From assembly GCA_003001975.1 (NCBI GenBank), contig PVUG01000008.1:164264-228263 (forward strand): 64,000 bases of DNA, read 5' to 3'. The translations under genes were made by a program, and so were the position numbers. Origin of the DNA: Martelella mediterranea (GTDB taxonomy: Bacteria; Pseudomonadota; Alphaproteobacteria; Rhizobiales; Rhizobiaceae). The notes beneath the pieces were generated by a model that did no database searches, had not been told where the DNA came from, and was given only the letters and a program-made list of their open reading frames with translations. Shown in pieces: positions 37,927 through 46,693 of the stretch (position 1 is the first letter of the stretch; each line of letters starts with the position of its first letter).

Positions 37927-38661
37927 TTAGGCGCGCTTTTGCGCCGTTGCCATGGTTTGCGCGTCCGGACTATCCACCCCCCTGATACGGGAGAACGCGA
38001 AACCGGTTGCCTTGTGCGCCGAAAATGCCAGTGCGAGCGCGCCAAGGGAAAAGTTGAAGACCACCGGGGTGAACACGGTGACCGGATAAAAGGCGATGTG
38101 AATGAGCCAGAGCGCCGCCACGAAAACGAGACCCGCCAGCACCGGCAACGGCCGGGCAAGGGCTGCCAGAAGCGCCACCTGCAGCAATCTCTTGCCGGAA
38201 AGCGGAAACCGCGTCAGCGCAGAAAACAGGCAGACCGTGACCGCGGCCACAAAAGCGATGACACAGACACCAATGGCGACCGGGACGACATAAACCAGCG
38301 CATGGCGAGCAAGCTGGCCATAGATATAGACCGCGTAGCCTGACAGGCCGAGGATCAGCGCGGCCAGAAGCCCCCAGCCCGTCGCCTTTAGAAAATAACG
38401 GCCAAACGCGCGGCGGAAATCCCGCCAGAGCCAGACGTTTTCGTCCTCGATCATCACAGTGGTGATGCTCATGCCGGCGGCCAGCGCAGCAGGCGCGGTG
38501 ACCACGGGAATGGAACACACCAGCATCAGCAGGTTGAGCCTGAACAGGTCCCAGGCCTCGCGGACGATAATGAAGGCGAACAGGGCAAGACCCTTCTTCT
38601 TCGGCGCATTCTTGGGAATGCCCGGTCCTTCACGCATCATCCAGTTGGTCAGCCAGTTCAT
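37927..38661 (-). CDS. YesL-like membrane protein (DUF624)
   Basis: The 244-residue protein has about five to six hydrophobic spans (LFAFIIVREAWDLFRLNLLM, the segment around residue 95, and further pairs). It matches DUF624/YesL, a small membrane-protein family mostly found inside Firmicutes operons for rhamnogalacturonan or other complex carbohydrate use. The function is unknown; a role in assembling or regulating the partner ABC transporter has been suggested by co-occurrence. Here it sits between the ATPase and binding-protein genes of an alphaproteobacterial operon. Confidence 0.75.
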   Translation of the reverse strand: MNWLTNWMMREGPGIPKNAPKKKGLALFAFIIVREAWDLFRLNLLMLVCSIPVVTAPAALAAGMSITTVMIEDENVWLWRDFRRAFGRYFLKATGWGLLAALILGLSGYAVYIYGQLARHALVYVVPVAIGVCVIAFVAAVTVCLFSALTRFPLSGKRLLQVALLAALARPLPVLAGLVFVAALWLIHIAFYPVTVFTPVVFNFSLGALALAFSAHKATGFAFSRIRGVDSPDAQTMATAQKRA

Positions 38662-38697
38662 ATGAAGACGCCTCCCGCGCCCCTCAAACCCGTTGTG

Positions 38698-39807
38698 CTA
38701 GTAAAGAATGGATTGCTCCGTTTCCTTGTCGAAAAGATGCGGATTGACGAGATCGGCGATCAGCTCGATGGTTTCGCCATCCTTCGCCGTGCAGCGCGGA
38801 GACACGCGCGCGATCATGTCATGGCCGTGCGCGGTCATGTTAAGGTGGATTTCAGCCCCCATCGGCTCGGCCAGATCGACCAGCGCCGAAAACGGGCAGG
38901 TAAGCTCCGGTTCGATATCGTAGGGCTGGGATTCATGGAAATTCTCCGGCCTGAGACCGAGCATGATTTCCTTGCCCTCATAGGGCGCCAGCCTGTCTGC
39001 CTTGTCGCCGACGCGCAGCGGAAACGCCGTCTCATGGAACCGGCCGATCCAGTTGTCGCCGTCGCGCTCGACGGTGACCGGCAGCATGTTCATCTGCGGC
39101 GCGCCGATGAAGCCGGCCACGAACATGTTGACCGGGTGGTCGTAGAGCATCTGCGGCGTGTCGACCTGCTGGATATAGCCGTCCTTCATCACCACGATCC
39201 GGTCGGCCATGGTCATGGCTTCCACCTGGTCGTGGGTCACATAGATGAAGGTGCTGTCGAGCTGGCGGTGCAGCTTGGTGATTGCCGTGCGCATCGAACC
39301 ACGCAGCTTGGCGTCGAGGTTCGACAGCGGTTCGTCGAGCAGGAATACCTCCGGATTGCGCACCATGGCGCGGCCCAGCGCCACGCGCTGGCGCTGACCG
39401 CCGGAAAGCGCCTTCGGCTTGCGGTTGAGGAGATGTTCGATATCGAGAATTTTCGCCGTTTCGCGGACCTTCTGATCGATCTCGGCTTCCGGCGCCTTTC
39501 TCAGCTGAAGTCCAAATGCCATGTTCTTGTAGACCGTCATATGCGGATAGAGCGCATAATTCTGGAAGACCATGGCGATATCGCGTTCCTTTGACGGCAC
39601 ATCGTTGACAAGTTCGTCACCGATATAGAGTTCGCCCGAGGAAACCTCTTCCAGCCCTGCAATCATCCTGAGCGTGGTCGATTTGCCGCAGCCGGACGGC
39701 CCCACCAGAATGATGAATTCCTTGTCGGCGATTTCCAGATCGATGTCGTGAACGACTGTCAGCGCGCCGTATGTTTTTCTCAGTTTTCTCAGCGAGATAC
39801 CGGACAT
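38698..39807 (-). CDS. Sugar ABC transporter ATP-binding protein (UgpC/MalK type) of the GH88 locus
   Basis: The 369-residue ATPase has Walker A GPSGCGKST, signature LSGGQRQRVALGRAMV, Walker B VFLLDEP and the switch histidine VTHD. A C-terminal TOBE-like domain (IMLGLRPENF) follows after about residue 240. It powers the importer encoded by the neighbouring permease and binding-protein genes. It starts 30 bp after the GH88 stop region and is distinct from the ATPase at 2056-3117. Confidence 0.92.
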   Translation of the reverse strand: MSGISLRKLRKTYGALTVVHDIDLEIADKEFIILVGPSGCGKSTTLRMIAGLEEVSSGELYIGDELVNDVPSKERDIAMVFQNYALYPHMTVYKNMAFGLQLRKAPEAEIDQKVRETAKILDIEHLLNRKPKALSGGQRQRVALGRAMVRNPEVFLLDEPLSNLDAKLRGSMRTAITKLHRQLDSTFIYVTHDQVEAMTMADRIVVMKDGYIQQVDTPQMLYDHPVNMFVAGFIGAPQMNMLPVTVERDGDNWIGRFHETAFPLRVGDKADRLAPYEGKEIMLGLRPENFHESQPYDIEPELTCPFSALVDLAEPMGAEIHLNMTAHGHDMIARVSPRCTAKDGETIELIADLVNPHLFDKETEQSILY

Positions 39808-39837
39808 AATCGTATCCTTTTCAAACCGCCTCGGGCG

Positions 39838-41013
39838 TTACCAGTATGAGGACCAGTTGCGCGAAAGCCGCGTCAACGCCTCGAGATAATAGTAGTCGCC
39901 CCAGGAGACGCACTCGTCGACGCCTTCCGGCGTGCAGGTGTTGTAGGGGGTCTTTTTCGAATAGGTGCCGTGGAGCACGAGACCGTTGGAGACCGCCGGG
40001 TCTTTCACGGCATAACCATCGGCCAGGCTCTTCACGAAACGCCTGGCGATATCGCGATACTGTGCGGCCTCCTCGCCGCCGACAATGTCGGCCATTTCGA
40101 GAAGGCCGCAGGCGACGATCGCGGCGGAGGAGGAATCGCGCGGTTCGTTATCGCCGTCTGAAAAGATCATGTCCCAATAAGGCACCATGTCGACCGGCAG
40201 GCGCGTCATGAAGAAATCGAGCGCCTTCTTGAACATGGCCGCATATTCCGGCTTCGGGTCATAGCGGTAGGAGAGCGCCAGCCCGTAGACCGACCATGCC
40301 TGCCCGCGCGCCCAGTCGCTGTCGTCACGATAGCCCTGAACGGTGACGCCCTTCACCGGACCGCCGGTTTCCGGGTCCATGAAAAAGGTGTGATAGGTCG
40401 ACCCGTCCTCGCGGAAGGAATGGGCAAGCGTGGTTGCCGCATGAATGCGGGCGATGTCGCGGTATTTTTCGTCACCCGTCTCGCGGCTTGCCCAGTAGAG
40501 CAGCGGCAGGTTCAGCAGGCAGTCGATGATATAGCGGTAGTTTTCCGCAGCGCCCATCTCGCCCCAGGCCTGGATGAAGCCGCCGACTTCATGAAAACGC
40601 GCAATCAGCTGATCGGCTGCCAGGATCGCGGCCTTTCGCCCGTCCTCGTCGCCCACCAGTTTCCAGGCGGCAACGCAGGTTGGCGAATAGAGGAAGCCCA
40701 TATCGTGGTGATCGACTTCAATTTTGTTTTCGATCCGGTGCAGGAAGCTCTGCACCTGGATCTGGGCGGCGTGCTGAAACACCTTGTCGCCGGTCAGCTC
40801 AAAGGACAGCCAGATCTCGCCCGGCCAGAAACCGCAGGTCCACTGGTCATTGTCGATCGCCGGATAGAAATTATTCACGCTCGAATGGTTCTGCTGGCGA
40901 TAGGTGAAGTCCGGCAGGTTGCGGCGCACCTGTGCGACGGCGACCTTGATGGCATCGGCGACTTCGGCATCGGTGATCGGGGCGACGGCGGTGATTTTCT
41001 CATAAGCGGTCAT
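39838..41013 (-). CDS. Unsaturated glucuronyl hydrolase, glycoside hydrolase family 88
   Basis: The 391-residue (alpha/alpha)6-barrel enzyme removes the 4,5-unsaturated uronic acid left at the end of oligosaccharides by polysaccharide lyases. Two catalytic aspartates are recognisable: Asp104 in HHDMGFLYSP and Asp164 in YRYIIDCLLN. WTCGFWPGEIWL and SDWARGQAWSVYG line the substrate cleft in family members. It has no signal peptide, so it acts on imported oligosaccharides. The start at 41013 is chosen because the longer frame to 41301 overlaps the permease gene, which ends 5 bp upstream. Its presence predicts a uronic-acid-containing substrate for the transporter operon. Confidence 0.9.
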   Translation of the reverse strand: MTAYEKITAVAPITDAEVADAIKVAVAQVRRNLPDFTYRQQNHSSVNNFYPAIDNDQWTCGFWPGEIWLSFELTGDKVFQHAAQIQVQSFLHRIENKIEVDHHDMGFLYSPTCVAAWKLVGDEDGRKAAILAADQLIARFHEVGGFIQAWGEMGAAENYRYIIDCLLNLPLLYWASRETGDEKYRDIARIHAATTLAHSFREDGSTYHTFFMDPETGGPVKGVTVQGYRDDSDWARGQAWSVYGLALSYRYDPKPEYAAMFKKALDFFMTRLPVDMVPYWDMIFSDGDNEPRDSSSAAIVACGLLEMADIVGGEEAAQYRDIARRFVKSLADGYAVKDPAVSNGLVLHGTYSKKTPYNTCTPEGVDECVSWGDYYYLEALTRLSRNWSSYW

Positions 41014-41018
41014 CAGGA

Positions 41019-41855
41019 TCAGCCTTTCAGTCCGGCATTGGCGACGCCTTCGACGAAGAAGCGCTGGAGCGCCAGGAAGACGGCGAGAACGGGGATGATT
41101 GCAACGACGGAGGCGGCCATGATCAGCCCGTATTCGGCCGAATACTGCGAGATGAACATGCGAAGGCCGATCTGGATGGTCTTCAGGTCCGTCTGCGTCA
41201 GGTAGATCATCGGGCCGAGGAAGTCGTTCCAGGCGAAGACGAAGGTGAAGATCGTCAGCGTCGACAGGGCAGGCTTCGACAGCGGCAGCATGATCTTCCA
41301 CCAGATCTGGTATTCGTTCATGCCGTCAACGCGGGCCGCCTCGCACAGTTCATCCGGGATCGACATGTAGAACTGCTTCATCAGGAACACCCCGAAGGCG
41401 GTAAACGCCTGCAGCGCAATCAGCGCCCAGTGGGTGTTATAAAGCCCGAACTCCCGCATCAGGATGAACTGCGGCACCATGTAGACCTGCCACGGCATGG
41501 CGATGGTGGCGATATAGCCGAGAAACAGCACATCGCGGTACGGGAATTTCAGCTTGGCAAAGGCATAGGCCGCGAACGATGAGGTGAACAGCTGCAACAG
41601 CGTCACCATGATCGTGATCTTGGCGGTGTTGAACACGAACAGGCCGAGCGGGATCTTGGTCCAGATCTGCACATAGTTGGACCAGCGCGGGTTTTCCGGG
41701 ATCCAGTGGATCGGGAATTCGAACACCTCACGATTGAACTTCAGCGACGCCGACAGCATCCACGCAAACGGCAGCAGCATGATGATCGTGATGACGATGA
41801 TCAGCGCATAAAGAGCGACGGTGGACAGTTTGATCTTGCGACCGAAAATTTTCAT
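41019..41855 (-). CDS. Carbohydrate ABC transporter permease (MalG family) of the GH88 locus
   Basis: The 278-residue permease has six spans, starting with VALYALIIVITIIMLLPFAW. The EAA loop is IPDELCEAARVDGMNEYQIW. The C-terminal tail FFVEGVANAGLKG is typical of MalG subunits. It pairs with the MalF-like protein encoded 12 bp upstream. The GH88 gene follows after 5 bp, so transport and cleavage are tightly co-expressed. Confidence 0.92.
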   Translation of the reverse strand: MKIFGRKIKLSTVALYALIIVITIIMLLPFAWMLSASLKFNREVFEFPIHWIPENPRWSNYVQIWTKIPLGLFVFNTAKITIMVTLLQLFTSSFAAYAFAKLKFPYRDVLFLGYIATIAMPWQVYMVPQFILMREFGLYNTHWALIALQAFTAFGVFLMKQFYMSIPDELCEAARVDGMNEYQIWWKIMLPLSKPALSTLTIFTFVFAWNDFLGPMIYLTQTDLKTIQIGLRMFISQYSAEYGLIMAASVVAIIPVLAVFLALQRFFVEGVANAGLKG

Positions 41856-41867
41856 CTCACCCTCTCC

Positions 41868-42839
41868 CTAATCAAGGCTGCGCGAAAAGCGGAACTGGAT
41901 CAACGTCACAGCCAGAACCAGCACGAACAGAACAAGCGCGACCATGCTCGAATAGCCGAGATCCCAGGAGATGAAGGCCTCGTTGTAGATGTGGTAGACC
42001 AGCACCAGCGTCGAGGTTCCAGGCCCCCCTTGCGTGATCATGTAGACCTGGTCGAACACCTTGAAGGAGTTGATGGTCAGCATCACCGAGACGAAGAAGG
42101 TGGTCGGCGCCAGCTGCGGCAGCGTCACGTTCCAGAACTTCTGCCAGGAATTGGCACCGTCGAGATCAGCCGCCTCATAGAGTTCGCGGTTCACGCCCTG
42201 AAGGCCGGCCAGATAGATCACCATGAAATAACCGGCCTGTTTCCAGATGCCGAACAGGATGATGGTGACCATCGCCCAGTCCTTGTCGGCAGCCCAGCCC
42301 GGCAGGTTCTGCGGATCGATGCCGAACGTGTAGAGGATCATGTTGACCGGGCCCATTTCCGGATTGAACAGCATGTTCCAGACGACGGCGGCAGCCACCA
42401 GCGAGGCGACATAGGGGAAGAACATCGCCGCGCGGAAGAAGTCGCGCCCGAAAATCTTCTTGTTCAGCAGCATGGCGAGACCAAGCGAGCAGGCCATGGT
42501 CAGCGGGACGGAAAACACCGTGTAGATGATCGTGTTCCAGAAGGCGGCCTGGAAGGCCCGGTCGTGAAACAGCTCGAAGAAATTGGCAAGACCGGCGAAT
42601 TCGATCGGGTTCGAGCCATCCCAGTGCATGAAGGCCAGGGCGAAGGCGAAGATGATCGGCCCGAGCGTGAAGACGGCAAAACCGATAAAGTTCGGAGCAA
42701 TGAAGGAATAGGCGACGAGGCTGGCGCGCCGCTTCTGCTGACGCTTGGTCAGCACGCGACGCTTTTTCCTCGTTTGCCCGCTCGCGGTATCCAAGCCGGT
42801 GGCAGCCACATGACCCTCCCATCCTTGGGATTGCCACAT
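41868..42839 (-). CDS. Carbohydrate ABC transporter permease (MalF/UgpA family) of the GH88 locus
   Basis: The 323-residue permease opens with a basic, cytoplasmic N-terminal tail, then its first span (YSFIAPNFIGFAVFTLGPII). The EAA loop is NRELYEAADLDGANSWQKFW. It is the first gene of a minus-strand operon that runs through MalG, GH88, ATPase, YesL and binding protein, and perhaps into galK-galT-lacZ-galE. The divergent heparinase-like gene lies 274 bp away. Confidence 0.92.
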   Translation of the reverse strand: MWQSQGWEGHVAATGLDTASGQTRKKRRVLTKRQQKRRASLVAYSFIAPNFIGFAVFTLGPIIFAFALAFMHWDGSNPIEFAGLANFFELFHDRAFQAAFWNTIIYTVFSVPLTMACSLGLAMLLNKKIFGRDFFRAAMFFPYVASLVAAAVVWNMLFNPEMGPVNMILYTFGIDPQNLPGWAADKDWAMVTIILFGIWKQAGYFMVIYLAGLQGVNRELYEAADLDGANSWQKFWNVTLPQLAPTTFFVSVMLTINSFKVFDQVYMITQGGPGTSTLVLVYHIYNEAFISWDLGYSSMVALVLFVLVLAVTLIQFRFSRSLD

Positions 42840-42902
42840 CGGAACAACCCCGGAATGCTTTTAGCGACCGCCCTGACGGACGTTCGCGATTTTGACTTAT
42901 CC

Positions 42903-42974
42903 TATCTTCGTAAAAGATATAATACAAGTATCCCAAAATGTATTTTTTTGACTAAAATTTATCACATATATGTG
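42903..42974. promoter_or_regulatory. AT-rich divergent control region of the GH88/heparinase-like locus
   Basis: Within the 274-bp divergent gap a strongly AT-rich core contains three symmetrical elements. TATCTT/AAGATA is an inverted repeat at 42903-42919, overlapping a perfect TATAAT (42918-42923). ATAC-AA-GTAT lies just after it. CACATATATGTG at 42963-42974 is a perfect palindrome. These are plausible sites for the FCD-type GntR regulator encoded at 45867. No well-spaced -35 element accompanies the TATAAT. Confidence 0.5.
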
Positions 42975-43113
42975 CTAGGGGATAGCCAAGTCCGGATTCC
43001 GGCAGCCGCCTTTGACAGCGTCAGGCACGTGACCGAAGACGGAAAAAGAACAAGTTGGAACCATGCAGAAACCCCTTCCCGCAAGAGGGTGCGGCCGGTT
43101 CCGGGAGGACGGA

Positions 43114-44904
43114 ATGTTTCGTGAGCGCCTTGAGGCCTTGCCCGATATTTTTGCGCAGTTCGCGCCGGCCTGGCCCTATGCCGACCGCGACAAATGGTCA
43201 TCCCTGCCTCAAGACTACGCGGCCCGACTGACGAAATCCGCCGAAACCTGTGCTGCGGAATGGCCGGTTCTCACGGCAAGCGGATACCGCGCATTTTCCC
43301 TGAGCGGCGACCGCATCGGCTACGAGACCCCCTATATGCAGCGCCGCCGCATGCTGAATGCGCTGGCGCTTGGCGAATGCGTTGCCGGCGACGGGCGCTA
43401 TCTCGACCGGATCATCGACGGCGCAATGCTGATTGCCGAGGAAAGCGGCTGGCAGCTGCCCGCACACAATGTCTATATCCGCGACGCGAAGGCGCTGCCG
43501 CTGCCGGACCCGCGCCGCCCTGTGGTCGACCTGTTCGCCGCCGAAACCGGAGCCCAACTGGCCGTGCTTGCCGCCCTCTTCGAAACGGAGCTGGATGCGG
43601 TCACGCCGATGATCGTCGCCCGGCTTGATCACGAGATCAGCCACCGCATCATCAGGCCCTATCTGGAAGAACATTTCTGGTGGATGGGTCGCGGTGACGA
43701 GCCGATGAACAACTGGACGGCCTGGTGCACCCAGAATGTTCTGCTTGCCGCGTTCTCCCGCCCTTTCGACCAAAAGACGCGCCGAAGCGTCGTCGAAAAG
43801 GCCGCGGCCAGCCTCGATTTTTTCCTGAAGGGTTACGGCGAGGACGGCGCCTGTGAGGAGGGCGTGCTCTACTACCGGCATGCCGGGCTCTGCCTGTTCA
43901 ACGCCCTGAATATCCTCGCGACGGTCGCGCCCGATGCCTTTGCGCCGCTGTGGCAGGCGCAAAAGATCCGCAACATCGCTGAGTTCATTCCGCATATGCA
44001 TGTTGCCGGCGATCGCTATTTCAACTTCGCCGACTCATCCGCCCGGGCCGGCTTTTCCGGCGCGCGCGAATATCTCTTCGGCAAGGCCGTCAGCTCGACG
44101 CTTCTGACCGATTTTGCCGCCGCCGACTGGAAAGAATCGCCCGCCCCCGACGAGCCGGAAGAAATCAACCTGTTCTACCGCCTGCAAGGCGCAATGGCGG
44201 CCAGTGACGTTGCCGCCCACACGGCCCCGCGCCCGACCGCCAGCGACCGCTTTTTCCCGAGCATCGGCCTGATGACGGCGCGCGACGATCGCTTTGCGCT
44301 CGCCGTCAAGGCCGGCGACAATGGCGACAGCCATAACCACAACGACACCGGCAGTTTCACGCTCTACAGGGACGGCAAGCCGTTCCTCATCGATGTCGGC
44401 GTGGAAAACTATACCGCCAAAACCTTCTCCCCCCGCCGCTACGAAATCTGGACCATGCAGTCCGCGTTTCACAATCTGCCGAGCTTCGACGGCATCATGC
44501 AGCAGGATGGCGAAGCTTTCGCGGCAAGCGATGTGACCGTTTCGCTTGAAGACGACCACGCCTGCATTTCGATGGACATCGCCGGCGCCTATCCGGGCGA
44601 AGCGGGCGTCAGGCACTACCACCGGGCAGTGTCCTTCACCAAGGGAAAAGGCATCGAAATAACAGATACATATCGTGGCGACCGGAAAGCCACGCTGTCG
44701 CTGATGGTCGCTGAACGCCCGGAGGCGACGGCGGAAAAGATCGCCCTTCCCGGCCTTGACGAGATCGCCGTCGAAGGCGGCGGCAGACCGCAGGTCGAGG
44801 CAATCGCGATCACCGATCAGCGCCTCAGGGCCGCATGGCCCGACACACTCTATCGCATCCTTATTCCCCTGAACGGCGAAACGCTCAGGCTGACAATCAA
44901 TTGA
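43114..44904 (+). CDS. Heparinase II/III-like protein (putative oligo-uronide lyase)
   Basis: The 596-residue protein combines an N-terminal (alpha/alpha) toroid (NNWTAWCTQNVLLAAFSRPF, EDGACEEGVLYYRHAGL) with the C-terminal heparinase II/III beta-sandwich. The latter is marked by DNGDSHNHNDTGSFTLYRDGKPFLIDVG near residue 410, split here by the metal/catalytic HNHND group. Proteins of this fold are polysaccharide lyases of several PL families that cut next to uronic acids. It has no signal peptide, so it should act on imported oligosaccharides. The start at 43114 follows GGGAGGACGGA; an upstream ATG at 43063 is less likely. It diverges from the GH88 operon, whose enzyme would remove the unsaturated end it creates. 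Confidence 0.82.
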   Translation: MFRERLEALPDIFAQFAPAWPYADRDKWSSLPQDYAARLTKSAETCAAEWPVLTASGYRAFSLSGDRIGYETPYMQRRRMLNALALGECVAGDGRYLDRIIDGAMLIAEESGWQLPAHNVYIRDAKALPLPDPRRPVVDLFAAETGAQLAVLAALFETELDAVTPMIVARLDHEISHRIIRPYLEEHFWWMGRGDEPMNNWTAWCTQNVLLAAFSRPFDQKTRRSVVEKAAASLDFFLKGYGEDGACEEGVLYYRHAGLCLFNALNILATVAPDAFAPLWQAQKIRNIAEFIPHMHVAGDRYFNFADSSARAGFSGAREYLFGKAVSSTLLTDFAAADWKESPAPDEPEEINLFYRLQGAMAASDVAAHTAPRPTASDRFFPSIGLMTARDDRFALAVKAGDNGDSHNHNDTGSFTLYRDGKPFLIDVGVENYTAKTFSPRRYEIWTMQSAFHNLPSFDGIMQQDGEAFAASDVTVSLEDDHACISMDIAGAYPGEAGVRHYHRAVSFTKGKGIEITDTYRGDRKATLSLMVAERPEATAEKIALPGLDEIAVEGGGRPQVEAIAITDQRLRAAWPDTLYRILIPLNGETLRLTIN

Positions 44905-44915
44905 CGGAGACCCCC

Positions 44916-45704
44916 ATGGAGATCACACTTTCCGTTCTCGACAAGACCGGACAGGTGCGCGCCCGCAAGACCGGCACGACGGCCGTTTCGCTGTTTTATC
45001 GACAGGCCTATGAAGCCGGCGACCGGATTACCGTCGAGACCGACAGTCCGGACGTGTTCGTGACGCTGAATATCGACAATGCGCTGGCGCCGGCCATTGT
45101 TCTGCTGAAACAGCGCAGTTTCAGCTTTCCCGTGCCCTTCGGCGATGCAAAGACCGTTTATGCGCCGACAGCCTTTTCAGGCGACAGCCACCGGATTTCA
45201 GCCCATGTCACCGGCGAAGACGCGCTTTCCGGCACCCGCAATATCGCGCTCAACCCGACAGATCATCACGGCAACGACACCGCCTATCCGCACGCCTTTG
45301 CCAGCGTCGAGACCCGCGGCGAGGCGGCCTTTGCCGCCCGCAATGCCATCGACGGCGAGATCGCCAGCGACGACCACGGCTTCTGGCCCTATACAAGCTG
45401 GGGCATCAACCGCGACCCGGACGCGACCATGACTGTCGACTTCGGCCGCAGGGTCATCGCCCATTCCGTCGTGCTTTATACCCGCGCCGACTTCCCGCAT
45501 GACGCCTGGTGGACCGCGGCCCGCCTGACCTTCAGCGATGGTCACAGCATCGACATCCCGCTTGAAAAAACCGGGGTCGGCCAGCGCTTCACCTTTCCCG
45601 AACGCGAGACCGAATGGGTGCGGCTGGAAAAACTCATCAAGGCAGACGACCCCTCGCCGTTTCCGGCATTGACCCAGATCGAAGTCTGGGGCCGCGAAAC
45701 CTGA
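44916..45704 (+). CDS. Discoidin-like (F5/8 type C) carbohydrate-binding protein, function unknown
   Basis: The 262-residue protein begins 11 bp after the heparinase-like stop and has no signal peptide or membrane span. Its C-terminal half (from about residue 125) looks like a galactose-binding discoidin domain: FAARNAIDGEIASDDHG, YTSWGINRDPDATMTVDFGR and HSVVLYTRADFPHDAWWTA fit the pattern of the F5/8 type C fold. The N-terminal half is a beta-rich segment I do not recognise. A cytoplasmic carbohydrate-binding partner of the lyase is possible. The start at 44916 follows GGAGAC. Confidence 0.6.
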   Translation: MEITLSVLDKTGQVRARKTGTTAVSLFYRQAYEAGDRITVETDSPDVFVTLNIDNALAPAIVLLKQRSFSFPVPFGDAKTVYAPTAFSGDSHRISAHVTGEDALSGTRNIALNPTDHHGNDTAYPHAFASVETRGEAAFAARNAIDGEIASDDHGFWPYTSWGINRDPDATMTVDFGRRVIAHSVVLYTRADFPHDAWWTAARLTFSDGHSIDIPLEKTGVGQRFTFPERETEWVRLEKLIKADDPSPFPALTQIEVWGRET

Positions 45705-45866
45705 CTTCAGCGCTCCACTCATCTCCTTTATAAACAATGTTATATTGCATTTCGGTTCAACTTATCATACAATTTTTGGCACTGAATCGAACATGACTGT
45801 CCGTCGACCCTGCTTTCGCAGTGAAAAGCCCGCTGTGCTGAGGACGGATCTCGAAGGGGATGAATT

Positions 45867-46625
45867 TTGACCACGCAAACCGCCGCCCGCAACGGAACCC
45901 TGGTCTACAAGGTCAGCGAGGCACTGCGGAAAGCCATTCTGGACGGTGAGTTTCTGCCCGGGGAGAAACTGCCGAGCGAGGCGCGCCTGACCCAGGAGCA
46001 CGGCGTTTCCCGCACGGTGGTGCGCGAGGCGGTGGCGGCCTTGAGGTCCGACGGTCTGGTCGAGCCGCGTCAGGGCGCCGGCGTCTTCGTGCTCGATCCG
46101 ATCGCCTTTGCATTCAGGAAAACCAAGCCGACAGTCGATTCCGACCGGATCTATACCTCTCTCGAGATTCTCGAAGCCCGCACACCGCTTGAAATCGAGG
46201 CGGCCGGTCTTGCGGCCCTCAGGCGCTCTCCCGCGCAGGAGGAAGAGATTTTCGAGCGCCATGCCGCCGGCATTGCCGGGCGCAATGACGGTAGGGCCTG
46301 GAGCGATGCCGATATCGGCCTGCATCTGGCCATCGCCAAGGCCACCAACAACCCGCTGTTCGCGACATTTCTTGAAATGCAAGGCACATCGATCATCCCC
46401 CAGACCGGCCAGATCGATACCGATGAGGGCGGCGAAATCGCCTATCGCAGCCTGCTGATCAAGGAACATGAACGCATCGTCTTCGCCATTTCCAACGGCG
46501 ACGAACAGGGCGCGCGCGATGCCATGCGCGAACACCTGAAAGGCAGTCTCGAGCGCTATCGCAGTCTTTTGCGCGAGGAACGGGTGCGCCACATGGCCCG
46601 CCTGCAGCAGGACAGCGAAAACTGA
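45867..46625 (+). CDS. GntR-family transcriptional regulator (FadR/FCD type) with TTG start
   Basis: The 252-residue regulator has a winged helix (residues 10-75, GVSRTVVREAVAALRSDGLV and RQGAGVFVLD) and an FCD domain with metal/ligand histidines (DIGLHLAIAKATNN, EHERIVFAISNGDEQGARDA). The start codon is TTG at 45867, with AAGGGGA 6 nt upstream; no ATG lies in a better position. It is in the heparinase/GH88 locus and is its most likely regulator, probably responding to a uronate or its breakdown product. Confidence 0.88.
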   Translation: MTTQTAARNGTLVYKVSEALRKAILDGEFLPGEKLPSEARLTQEHGVSRTVVREAVAALRSDGLVEPRQGAGVFVLDPIAFAFRKTKPTVDSDRIYTSLEILEARTPLEIEAAGLAALRRSPAQEEEIFERHAAGIAGRNDGRAWSDADIGLHLAIAKATNNPLFATFLEMQGTSIIPQTGQIDTDEGGEIAYRSLLIKEHERIVFAISNGDEQGARDAMREHLKGSLERYRSLLREERVRHMARLQQDSEN

Positions 46626-46660
46626 ACAGCCCGCCCGACAACATCCCCAAGGCAAGCGCG

Positions 46661-46680
46661 GGAACCGGAACACCGGCTCC
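46661..46680. terminator. Possible stem-loop between convergent genes
   Basis: GGAACCGG and CCGGCTCC (one wobble) enclose AACA in the 68-bp gap between the convergent GntR and DUF2264 genes. The stem is short and has no T-run on either strand, so terminator function is weakly supported. Confidence 0.3.
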
Positions 46681-46693
46681 AGCAAAAATGCGC

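Noticed and set aside
41706..43124. 472-codon plus-strand open frame over the two permease genes
   Set aside because: It is antisense to well-defined MalF/MalG permeases and is rich in His, Asp and Arg, as expected of a shadow frame.
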